Source: an uncultured Bacteroidales bacterium
GTDB taxonomy: Bacteria > Bacteroidota > Bacteroidia > Bacteroidales > FEN-979
DNA length: 64,000 bases
Reading direction: 5' to 3'
NCBI GenBank assembly: GCA_903845055.1
Contig: CAIMWF010000033.1
Location: 1-64,000 of the forward strand
Each line of letters opens with the position of its first letter. Positions within the stretch are counted from its first letter, which is position 1. Under the pieces are notes generated by a model. That model was not told the origin of the DNA and did no database searches. It saw only the letters and a list, made by a program, of their open reading frames with translations. Positions 7,923 through 14,766 of the stretch are shown here, piece by piece. The translations under genes and the position numbers were made by a program.

Positions 7923-9485
7923 TTAAACCGGGGGTTGTTGGTTGGGTTCGTTTTTTATCCAGGGACCTTTGTCCTGGTCAAGGATCATTTGCCTGAATTC
8001 TTTCATGTTCCGGTGATGGGAGCGGATATGCCTTGTATAGCCCAGGATCGAGAGCATGAACCCGAGTCCCTTGTCGATGGCGATTCGGTCGGTGCGGATG
8101 AGCCCGATAATAAACCAGAATAGTTTCCTGCGCTCCGGGTCGGTTGAAAGAACGAATTCCTTAAAGGTGATCCACGATAGCCGAACCTTCAGGGAAGCGG
8201 GAATATCGCTTCCGGCCCTTGTGAATGCCCCGTTGCTGAACAACGCTTCCGCCTTGGCCCGTATGGTTTTAAAAGAATAGAGCCGGCTGATGGTTTCCAT
8301 GTATTTGTCGAAAAGGTCAATCTGCGACATGTTCATGTAGTGAAGGGTGGGGAAGTGTCCGACGCCGAGTTCCGGTTCACAGTTGAACAGCCGTCCTTCC
8401 TGTTGGAATTTCCTGTGGGTTTCCGTTCCCGGCGCAGCATTCAGCAGGTGAAGGTTGACATACGGGAGGTTGTGCTCCATCGAAAAGTTAAAAATTCTAT
8501 CAAATTCATCGAGGGTGTCGTTATCGAATCCTACAACAAAACTGGCGCTGATGTGGATGCCGGCCGCATGGATCTTGCGAATGGCCTCTGCATAGATGCT
8601 GCCGCCCCGGTTGTGGTGTTTGTGCGATTCATCGAGGCTTTCAGGATTCAGAGATTCAAAACCGACCAGTATGTTGAAACAGCCGGCATCGGCCATGAGG
8701 GTCAACAGCTCATCATCGGTGGCGACATCGAGGCTGCACATGCATCCCCATGATATTTTCAGCGGGATGATGGCGCGCATCAGCTCCTTGACATACTTTT
8801 TATTGATGGTCAGGTTGTCGTCAACGAAGAAAAGGTACTTGACCGGCGCCGCCTTCAGTTCTTCAACCACATTTTCGACATCGCGGTAGCGCATTTTCCT
8901 GCCGAAGGTTTTGGAAACCAGGCAGAAGTCACAGTCGAACGGGCACCCGCGCGAAACCTGGATGGCCACCTGGAAAACCCGGTTCATATCAACGAGATCC
9001 CACCGCGGTGGCTTCTGTGACTTGTAATCCACGTATGTCTGCGTTTCATAAACCGGCTTCAGGCACCCGTTTTCGAAGTCGGCCAGGCATTCCTCCCATT
9101 TACCCTCCGCTTCGCCAACCACCACGCTGTCGCCGTGTTTCAGCGCCTCTTCGCGCGTGTACGAGGCAAATGGTCCGCCATACACCACTTTGGCGCCCAA
9201 CGCCCGGTAACGGTCGCCGATTTCAAAGGCCCTTCTTCCCGTGGCGTCGATGGTAGTGATGCCGACAATATCAGGCCTGGCGTGACCGGGCAGTTCACCA
9301 ATCTCCTCATCGAAGATGCTGATATCATAATGACCCGGGGTAAGCGCTGCGATGGTGGGCAGCGCCAGCGGGATCATCGGCCGTCTTTTTCCAAACATCT
9401 TTGCCAATTCGCTGTTCAGCGGGTAATTGACATATCGCTGCTTCGGACTGATTAAAAATAGGGTATATCGTTTTCTTAAAGGCAT
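7923..9485 (-). CDS. B12-binding radical SAM protein with DUF4070-like C-terminus
   Basis: 520 residues. The N-terminal cobalamin-binding domain (about 1-150) contains the YGGPFAS segment. The radical SAM core has CPFDCDFC near residue 191 and the FVDDNL motif typical of this group. The C-terminal 120 residues resemble DUF4070, found in B12-radical SAM proteins related to HpnJ. The ATG at 9485 is followed at once by the first beta strand. It is the third cobalamin-dependent radical SAM protein of the locus and lies between the FabH-like synthase and the dehydrogenase on the same strand. The reaction is unknown; likely candidates are methylation, ring formation or rearrangement of an acyl chain. 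Confidence 0.9.
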   Translation of the reverse strand: MPLRKRYTLFLISPKQRYVNYPLNSELAKMFGKRRPMIPLALPTIAALTPGHYDISIFDEEIGELPGHARPDIVGITTIDATGRRAFEIGDRYRALGAKVVYGGPFASYTREEALKHGDSVVVGEAEGKWEECLADFENGCLKPVYETQTYVDYKSQKPPRWDLVDMNRVFQVAIQVSRGCPFDCDFCLVSKTFGRKMRYRDVENVVEELKAAPVKYLFFVDDNLTINKKYVKELMRAIIPLKISWGCMCSLDVATDDELLTLMADAGCFNILVGFESLNPESLDESHKHHNRGGSIYAEAIRKIHAAGIHISASFVVGFDNDTLDEFDRIFNFSMEHNLPYVNLHLLNAAPGTETHRKFQQEGRLFNCEPELGVGHFPTLHYMNMSQIDLFDKYMETISRLYSFKTIRAKAEALFSNGAFTRAGSDIPASLKVRLSWITFKEFVLSTDPERRKLFWFIIGLIRTDRIAIDKGLGFMLSILGYTRHIRSHHRNMKEFRQMILDQDKGPWIKNEPNQQPPV

Positions 9486-9548
9486 ATCCGGAAACTACAA
9501 TTGTGTATAAACTTTTTTATTCGAGTTACCAAGATACAATAATTATCC

Positions 9549-9569
9549 AGGCAACAGGCAATAGGCAAT
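9549..9569. repeat. AGGCAAY heptamer tandem repeat, three copies
   Basis: AGGCAAC, AGGCAAT and AGGCAAT follow one another exactly, in the non-coding spacer between the radical SAM gene and the FabH-like gene. Confidence 0.7.
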
Positions 9570-9590
9570 ACAACATACTATTCCCTAATT

Positions 9591-9622
9591 TCGCTACCTC
9601 GCTACCTCGCTACTTCGCTACC
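9591..9622. repeat. TCGCTACC octamer tandem repeat, four copies
   Basis: Four 8-base units (TCGCTACC, TCGCTACC, TCGCTACT, TCGCTACC) run into the 3' end of the FabH-like gene. The gene's TAG stop (9620-9618 on the minus strand) is supplied by the first unit that the ribosome meets. The same octamer occurs again at 22823-22846. Confidence 0.85.
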
Positions 9623-10742
9623 TTTTTTCTATCACATATCCTGCCTGCATGAATTTGCTCACTTCGGTCACGAAGCTTACGACGAGATCGCCCGGGTTGA
9701 AGGTTTCCTCTTTCCTGATCCTGTCGAGGCAGAGGAGTGCCATCGGGGGACCAATGTAGCCCATTGAAGACATCTTCGTCCACAGCGTCTTCCGGTCGAT
9801 ACCAAGCACGGCGCATTCATCCATGATCAGTTCCGAGATATGCTTTGATGGAAAATTGACCTGGAAGAATTTTATCCTGCCAGGGTCGATGGGATGGAGG
9901 GCCAGCATCCGTTCCAGGCCGTGAATGAAAACAGATCCGCCCGACTCATGAAAATTGGCACGGAGCTCCTCCTGGAACATCTGCGCCAGGTGATGGTATC
10001 CGAGTTCAAATTCCTTCGCCGGATTCATGAAATAGGCCGGGCGCCTGTTGCCCATGGCGGAGGGTTTGAACCCGCCTGCCGATTCGATGTAATTGTATTC
10101 GATGAACAATCCGTCGCGATGCTGGTCCGACGCCTGCAAAACCACGGCTGCAGCGCCGTCGCTGAGAAAATAACGTAAAAAAAGTTCTTCTTTCTTCACG
10201 ATGGGCTGGTTGTAATATTCAGCAACCAGTTCCGACGAAGAGATACCCGATGAGATGACCAGCGCATTCCGGTACCTGCCGTTCCTGACCAGGTCGGAAC
10301 CAAGCAGCAACGCCTTGTAGGCCGAAGTACAATTGGCATGCACCGAAATTTCGGCACACCGTTCGATGCCCAGGGCCTCCTGTATACGCACGCTGGCCGT
10401 GGGCATCTGGTCCTGGTGGGCACTCCCGTATACAATCAGGTCAATGTCACCGGCTTTGAGACCGGCATCGGCTATGGCCTCTTTCGCAGCCTTGGCCGAC
10501 ATGGTAATGTTGTCCTCTGTGAATTCACGGGTTACCGGGTCAATGGCAAAATGGTAATAATCCACCTCCAGCATTTCCTTCATGAGGATTCTCACCCGGG
10601 TGAGCCATTTTCGGATCTTTTCGGGGGCCCCGGTCAGATTGCCGAGGTAATGGTCAACCTCATCGGCAGGGATGGGTTTCCCGGGGAGAAACGAGCCGCT
10701 CCCGGTTATTTTTACAAATATGTCACCATGTTTTTCAGGCAT
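9618..10742 (-). CDS. beta-ketoacyl-ACP synthase III-like protein
   Basis: 374 residues, thiolase fold of the KAS III group but about 50 residues longer than FabH. The nucleophilic cysteine is in HANCTSAYKAL. At the position of the FabH HQAN histidine the sequence reads FQVN, and the later catalytic Asn segment (GNTSAAS) reads GYIGPP. The usual His and Asn therefore seem to be missing or shifted, possibly to the His of PSKHI. It may start or join chains, or act as an acyl-transferring or non-decarboxylative variant. HMG-CoA synthase was considered and does not fit. The gene lies 44 bases after the first crotonase stop on the same strand; its own stop codon falls in an octamer repeat. Confidence 0.8.
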   Translation of the reverse strand: MPEKHGDIFVKITGSGSFLPGKPIPADEVDHYLGNLTGAPEKIRKWLTRVRILMKEMLEVDYYHFAIDPVTREFTEDNITMSAKAAKEAIADAGLKAGDIDLIVYGSAHQDQMPTASVRIQEALGIERCAEISVHANCTSAYKALLLGSDLVRNGRYRNALVISSGISSSELVAEYYNQPIVKKEELFLRYFLSDGAAAVVLQASDQHRDGLFIEYNYIESAGGFKPSAMGNRRPAYFMNPAKEFELGYHHLAQMFQEELRANFHESGGSVFIHGLERMLALHPIDPGRIKFFQVNFPSKHISELIMDECAVLGIDRKTLWTKMSSMGYIGPPMALLCLDRIRKEETFNPGDLVVSFVTEVSKFMQAGYVIEKR

Positions 10743-10786
10743 CTCTTGCCGGATTATTTTATCATGTTTTTTTCGGCAGGCTCATT

Positions 10787-11524
10787 TCAGTCCTGCACCT
10801 GTTTTTTTCGCCGCAGGTATTTTTCAATATAAACCTGCCTGAATTCCACATGGAAAGGTTCGGGCAGGGAGATCGCCAGGGTCAGCGCAATGTCCTTCAG
10901 TTCGCGTTTCGGTACCACGGCATCCACCATGTTCAGGTTCCCTGCTTCGGTTGCAGGCAGCGTCATCCCGCGAAGGATAAGTTCCAGCGCCCTGGCCTTT
11001 CCTGCCAGGGTCACCATCCGCCCGATTCCGCCAATCCCCGGCATGAGGTTGAAGGAGGTTTCGGGCAGGCCGATCACGGCGTCATCGGAACAAATCCTGA
11101 AATGACTGAAGAGTGCGAGTTCAAATGCCGAACCGAGACAAACCCCGCCGATGGCTGAAATGACGGGAACATTCATTTTCTCAAGTTTTTGAAAACACCG
11201 GTAATTTTCAAGCATCGACTCGTTGGACAAATTTGCCAGCAATTCGGACAGATCGGCCCCCGACGAAAAATGACGGCCGTTCCCGTGAATGATGATCGCC
11301 TTCAGTCCTGCATCATCCGATACCGAGTCAACCCAATCACTGAACTCACGGAAGAACTGAATTGTCATCTGGTTGGAGGGGGGCTGGCCTATCCTGAGCC
11401 AGCCAACGCGGTTTTCGGTATGCCACCGCAGGGTTTGATAACCGTGTGATGCAGCCACACCGCCAGCCTGGGGTTTTGCTCCCGCTGATTTTCCATTGAA
11501 TATTTCCAGCACGTTTTCAGTCAT
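10787..11524 (-). CDS. enoyl-CoA hydratase/crotonase family protein (copy 1)
   Basis: 245 residues from the ATG at 11524, which overlaps the upstream crotonase stop by 8 bases; a longer frame upstream would overlap too far. Crotonase hallmarks are present: the oxyanion-hole segment SSGADLSEL, the second oxyanion region GVCLGSAFELAL with the first catalytic-type Glu, and GLPETSFNLMPGIGG with the second. Family members hydrate, dehydrate, decarboxylate or isomerise acyl-CoA or acyl-ACP thioesters. It shares little with its neighbour beyond the core, which suggests two different steps. The AFE in place of the usual GGxE spacing around the second oxyanion glycine is a mild deviation. Confidence 0.88.
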   Translation of the reverse strand: MTENVLEIFNGKSAGAKPQAGGVAASHGYQTLRWHTENRVGWLRIGQPPSNQMTIQFFREFSDWVDSVSDDAGLKAIIIHGNGRHFSSGADLSELLANLSNESMLENYRCFQKLEKMNVPVISAIGGVCLGSAFELALFSHFRICSDDAVIGLPETSFNLMPGIGGIGRMVTLAGKARALELILRGMTLPATEAGNLNMVDAVVPKRELKDIALTLAISLPEPFHVEFRQVYIEKYLRRKKQVQD

Positions 11525-12314
11525 TTCCAATGTTTGATGCAGGGTTTGTCGTAAGGACCGTGTTATTTTCCTCCGTTTTCCGCCTGGCCGATTCATCCGC
11601 CGCAAGTTCGCAAAAAAGCCGGACCTCCCCGGCAGCAGCCTCTTCCCGACCAAGTAAAATACTGTTCCTGATGGCTGTCATGACATGTCGGATCACCTTC
11701 ACCGGGCGTTCCCTGGTCATCTTCAGCATCAGTTCCAGCGAATATTCCCAGGCTTTGTCCTTCGGGGCGATATGATCGACCAGCCCGATCTCCCTGGCCC
11801 GGGCAGCGGAGACAATGTCACCTCCCAGGATCATCCTGGCCGACTGAAAGGTGCCTGCAATAGCGGGAAGGCGGTATGTGCCGCCCATTCCCGGCATCAG
11901 ATTGAGGTTGACTTCGGGAAATGCCAGCAATGCATTTTCAGAGGCAACCCTGAAATGACACGCCAGTGCGATCTCGAGGCCTCCGCCGAAACAGACCCTG
12001 TTGATGGCTGCAATGACCGGTATGTCCATAAGTTCGATGTATCGGAGCAGTTCGTGTCCCTTAACCATTACATCCTCCAGTCCGGCCGGCTGACCGGCAA
12101 GGGTGAAAATCTTTCCAAGATCTCCGCCGGCCGAAAAATTTCTCCCTTCTCCTCGGATGATCAGTCCCTTCAGCGTTTCATTATTTAACCAGTCCTGCAA
12201 AAGGGGCAGGGGAATAAATTCGGGCAGCGGTAAATAATTTTCCGGCGGATCGCTCAGGGTCAGGATCCCGATCGATTCAATAATTTCAAAGGTCACATTT
12301 TTCCCGTAGTACAT
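11517..12314 (-). CDS. enoyl-CoA hydratase/crotonase family protein (copy 2)
   Basis: 265 residues from the ATG at 12314. A TTG nine bases upstream is less likely. Conserved elements are the SAGGDLGKI oxyanion segment, GVCFGGGLEIAL (canonical GG and Glu) and AFPEVNLNLMPGMGG with the second Glu, so hydratase-type chemistry is possible. It begins 12 bases after the thioesterase stop and overlaps the other crotonase by 8 bases, so the genes are tightly cotranscribed. Tandem crotonases recall the paired ECH genes of beta-branching polyketide cassettes, but the HMG-CoA-synthase-like member that would be expected beside them is not recognisable. Confidence 0.9.
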   Translation of the reverse strand: MYYGKNVTFEIIESIGILTLSDPPENYLPLPEFIPLPLLQDWLNNETLKGLIIRGEGRNFSAGGDLGKIFTLAGQPAGLEDVMVKGHELLRYIELMDIPVIAAINRVCFGGGLEIALACHFRVASENALLAFPEVNLNLMPGMGGTYRLPAIAGTFQSARMILGGDIVSAARAREIGLVDHIAPKDKAWEYSLELMLKMTRERPVKVIRHVMTAIRNSILLGREEAAAGEVRLFCELAADESARRKTEENNTVLTTNPASNIGND

Positions 12315-12326
12315 GGAGAACAAATT

Positions 12327-12722
12327 TTAAATAAGTTCAAGGATTGCAGCCGGGACCTCCCCGGCGATCCTGTCTTTGCCAAGAAAAATCAGCTTTGTTG
12401 TTGCCCTTGCCGAGGGCAGATTTGTGGTCAGGTTGGTAATCTTCTGCTGAAAAACAAGATAGGGTTTTTCCTCAAAACAAAAAGATTCGACCGACAATTC
12501 GTCGAAAAGCCTGATTTCCCGCTGGTAACGGATATGAATATCGGTCACGACCGGGAAATTGTCATCCTCCTTCAGAAACCCGTATAAACCCAGTTCCCGG
12601 AAATATTCCCACCTGGCATGTTCGAAATAATTCAGGTATACCGCATTGTTTATATGATTATACGAATCAAGTTCGTAACCCCGGGCTGTAAATGTGATGG
12701 TAATTTTTTTCGCCATGGTCAT
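12327..12722 (-). CDS. 4-hydroxybenzoyl-CoA-type thioesterase
   Basis: 131 residues with a single hotdog fold. The signature ELDSYNHINNAVYLNYFE matches the 4HBT/YbgC family, in which the aspartate after the first strand activates water or forms an adduct; here that acidic residue is Asp in LDSYNH. It would release an acyl chain from CoA or ACP. Its ATG overlaps the TGA of the hotdog dehydratase gene (ATGA, 12719-12722), which implies coupled translation. A second ATG two codons in is possible. It is probably the chain-release or editing step of the locus; substrate unknown. Confidence 0.88.
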   Translation of the reverse strand: MTMAKKITITFTARGYELDSYNHINNAVYLNYFEHARWEYFRELGLYGFLKEDDNFPVVTDIHIRYQREIRLFDELSVESFCFEEKPYLVFQQKITNLTTNLPSARATTKLIFLGKDRIAGEVPAAILELI

Positions 12723-13102
12723 TCAGGTTCAAATATTCCTTTAAACTTTAAAAATACCGTTTCACCGGAAATGATGGATGCGGTCACTGAATGTAACTGG
12801 TTCGTCGCCGGCTTGATGATGACCTTCAATTCGACAAGGGGAGCCTTTTCGGGATTGATGATGGCCAGGAATTTGATATTGTCCGATTCGACAAGCCTGA
12901 CCGGGCGGCCGAGCGCCATTTCAACCACCTCCCTGATCATCTGGACCTGGCATACGCCGGGTACTACCGGATTGCCGGGAAAATGTCCCCCGAAAATGGG
13001 GTCGGCAGGATTAAGTGCCGCAATCATCACAAATTCCTGCAGGGCATTATCAGGGTCAGGTATTGTAAACGACTGAATATCATAGAAACTACCGGAAAGC
13101 AT
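12719..13102 (-). CDS. FabZ-like hotdog protein, catalytic Glu replaced by Gln
   Basis: 127 residues from the ATG at 13102. A TTG 33 bases upstream falls inside the likely promoter -7 element and is not preferred. The dehydratase motif GHFPGNPVVPGV is intact, with the catalytic His. The position of the second catalytic residue, Glu in FabZ (VEALAQ), reads VQMIRE, so Gln stands there. It may still bind beta-hydroxyacyl-ACP and dehydrate slowly, or isomerise, or act as a structural partner. It is the first gene of a tight minus-strand run: hotdog, thioesterase, two crotonases, FabH-like. Fold assignment is firm; activity is uncertain. Confidence 0.85.
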   Translation of the reverse strand: MLSGSFYDIQSFTIPDPDNALQEFVMIAALNPADPIFGGHFPGNPVVPGVCQVQMIREVVEMALGRPVRLVESDNIKFLAIINPEKAPLVELKVIIKPATNQLHSVTASIISGETVFLKFKGIFEPE

Positions 13103-13132
13103 TTTCAAAAACCTTTTATAATTGTTAAAGGG

Positions 13133-13140
13133 CAAAAATA
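13133..13140 (-). promoter_or_regulatory. promoter -7 element TATTTTTG for the hotdog-to-FabH operon
   Basis: The minus strand reads TATTTTTG here, matching TAnnTTTG, about 30 bases before the ATG at 13102. I see no convincing TTTG at the -33 position, so this is moderate evidence only. Confidence 0.45.
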
Positions 13141-13301
13141 GGGAAAAATATTTACTGTTATATAGATAGCGGATAACGGTTTTAAATGGGGGAGAGGTAC
13201 CATGATGCAGGCTGTTTGCTTTGAAGAATGGAAAAGTGCAGCACCTGGTCTGTTTTATCCTTCATATGAAACAAAAAACCACTAATTTCGGCCCCCTTAA
13301 A

Positions 13302-13329
13302 TCGTCATTCGTCAATCGTCATTCGTAAC
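13302..13329. repeat. TCGTCAT heptamer tandem repeat abutting a start codon
   Basis: TCGTCAT, TCGTCAA, TCGTCAT and TCGTAAC are head-to-tail 7-base units. The last base is immediately followed by the ATG of the short-chain dehydrogenase, so the whole translation-initiation leader of that gene is repeat. Confidence 0.75.
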
Positions 13330-14178
13330 ATGAACTCCCTACCCCTCAGCAACAAAGTCATCCTCGTTACCGGTGCCTCCTCCGGGATCGGTGCAGCGGC
13401 AGCCAGGGCATTCAGCGCCGCCGGGGCGAAGGTCGCAGTTGCCTCGCGAAGGAAAGAAAAGCTTGAACAACTGGCCGCCGGGATGAACGATTCGCTTGTC
13501 ATCGGCGTCGACCTGAGCCTTGAAAACGAGGCCAGGGAGATGATCAGGCTGGTGGTTGCCCATTACGGCCGGATTGACGTACTGGTCAACAATGCAGCTG
13601 CGATCATTGTCGACCGGTCCGACTCGGTTAAAAGCGCCGACCTGATCAATGCCTTCCGCACCAACCTGGTTGCGCCGGTTGTGGCGACCCAGGAGGCCCT
13701 GGTCTCCATGCGGAAGCAGGGTGGGGGTCAAATCATCAATGTCGGATCGCCCGGTTTCATGATGGGGATTCCATTTTACGCCCCTTATGTTTGCTCGAAA
13801 GCCGCCCTTTCGGCATGGACCCGTACCATCCAGTCCGAGTGGGCCGGTTCGGGAATCACGGTCAGTGAGTATTTCCCGGGGTACATAGCCACCGATTCGC
13901 TCCCCGATTCAAGGCTTGGCAACGTGGAGCAGGATTTCCTGATGGAAGAGCACCAGAATTTCATCGCAAAAATGTTCACCAAACCCAAAACCCCTGATCA
14001 TGTTGCACGGCAGCTGGTGCAGCTGGTCATCCGGCCGCGGGCCATCACATACTCCGATTTCGGGGTAAAGATCGGTGCCTTTATTTCAAACATCAGTGGT
14101 TTCAGGCTGGCCATTGCACGGCAGATGGCTTCGACGGCCAGGAAAAAGAAAAATCTAACCATGTTCAGCGGGCAATGA
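13330..14178 (+). CDS. short-chain dehydrogenase/reductase (SDR)
   Basis: 282 residues, classical SDR. The cofactor motif TGASSGIG lies at residues 15-22, NNAA at about 90, the catalytic Tyr and Lys are in YVCSKAAL, and the Ser is in INVGSPG. NADP is likely, given the basic residues after the second strand (ASRRKEK). SDRs of this type serve as 3-oxoacyl-ACP reductases or act on sterol-like or aliphatic alcohols. A C-terminal extension of about 40 residues with two hydrophobic stretches could bring it to the membrane. It is divergent from the hotdog/thioesterase/crotonase operon and faces the EXPERA protein gene downstream, so it may be the ketoreductase of the locus. Confidence 0.9.
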   Translation: MNSLPLSNKVILVTGASSGIGAAAARAFSAAGAKVAVASRRKEKLEQLAAGMNDSLVIGVDLSLENEAREMIRLVVAHYGRIDVLVNNAAAIIVDRSDSVKSADLINAFRTNLVAPVVATQEALVSMRKQGGGQIINVGSPGFMMGIPFYAPYVCSKAALSAWTRTIQSEWAGSGITVSEYFPGYIATDSLPDSRLGNVEQDFLMEEHQNFIAKMFTKPKTPDHVARQLVQLVIRPRAITYSDFGVKIGAFISNISGFRLAIARQMASTARKKKNLTMFSGQ

Positions 14179-14241
14179 GCCGGGTTATCCGGAAAACAAA
14201 CCCTTTATACCAATAATTCACTTTAAACCAGATTTTCGACC

Positions 14242-14748
14242 ATGAGACAAGCCATCCCCCTTAAAGACCGGAAAACGGATTACATTTACCTGGCATTTTT
14301 CTTCCTGAATGTGCTTTATATTACTTACATCGTTGATCTTGAACAACTTGTTATTCCAGATCCCGATCATTTCAGGTATCCGATCTGGCCGCTTCCGTTC
14401 CTGGTTGACATGGTTCACTGGTGGGGAAGCAGTTTTGATCCGCTGCAGTGGGCGCGTCCCACGTGGTGGAAGGCGACCATCTGGCTTGATGTTTTGTTTT
14501 TCGGACCCTATTATGTGGCGGCCATTTATGCCTTTGTCAAGGGAAAAGACTGGATCAGGGTCCCGACATTAATCTATTCTTCGATCCTGTTTACAAACGT
14601 CTTTATCATCATGAGCGAAGAATACTGGGGACCCCATGCCACGAATTGCGTCGCCATCGTAACCCTGGCCAACGCTCCCTGGTTTTTGTTTCCCATCTTC
14701 CTGGTTTGGAAAATGTGGAAACACGAGCATCCCTTTACCAAAGAATAA
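14242..14748 (+). CDS. EXPERA-domain integral membrane protein
   Basis: 168 residues with four hydrophobic helices. The sequence pattern matches EXPERA proteins (emopamil-binding protein, TM6SF, sigma-2 receptor TMEM97): a Trp-rich loop with HWWGSSFDPLQWAR after the first helix, then WWKATIWLDVLFFGPYY and a C-terminal helix. Eukaryotic EBP isomerises a sterol double bond, while other members bind sterols. The bacterial role is unknown. It is 63 bases after the SDR in the same direction, probably cotranscribed, and ends the lipid-like locus. A role in handling or isomerising the locus product in the inner membrane is inference. Confidence 0.75.
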   Translation: MRQAIPLKDRKTDYIYLAFFFLNVLYITYIVDLEQLVIPDPDHFRYPIWPLPFLVDMVHWWGSSFDPLQWARPTWWKATIWLDVLFFGPYYVAAIYAFVKGKDWIRVPTLIYSSILFTNVFIIMSEEYWGPHATNCVAIVTLANAPWFLFPIFLVWKMWKHEHPFTKE

Positions 14749-14766
14749 TCCTGTCGCGCGGATCTC

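Noticed and set aside
9549-9622. CRISPR-like array
   Set aside because: Units are 7-8 bases, head to tail without spacers, and no cas genes are near.
9618-12314. HMG-CoA-synthase beta-branching cassette
   Set aside because: The FabH-like protein has no HMGS-type motifs (no ACYAG-like Cys region and no His of that family), so a classical cassette is not supported.
13202-13285. 27-codon open frame in the intergenic region
   Set aside because: It has no leader signal, no hydrophobic segment and no family pattern; likely chance.
2-14178. Ladderane or aryl-polyene cluster
   Set aside because: Some enzyme classes agree, but there is no chain-length factor, ammonia lyase, acyltransferase/ligase set or phytoene-desaturase-like gene in the window, so neither label is justified.
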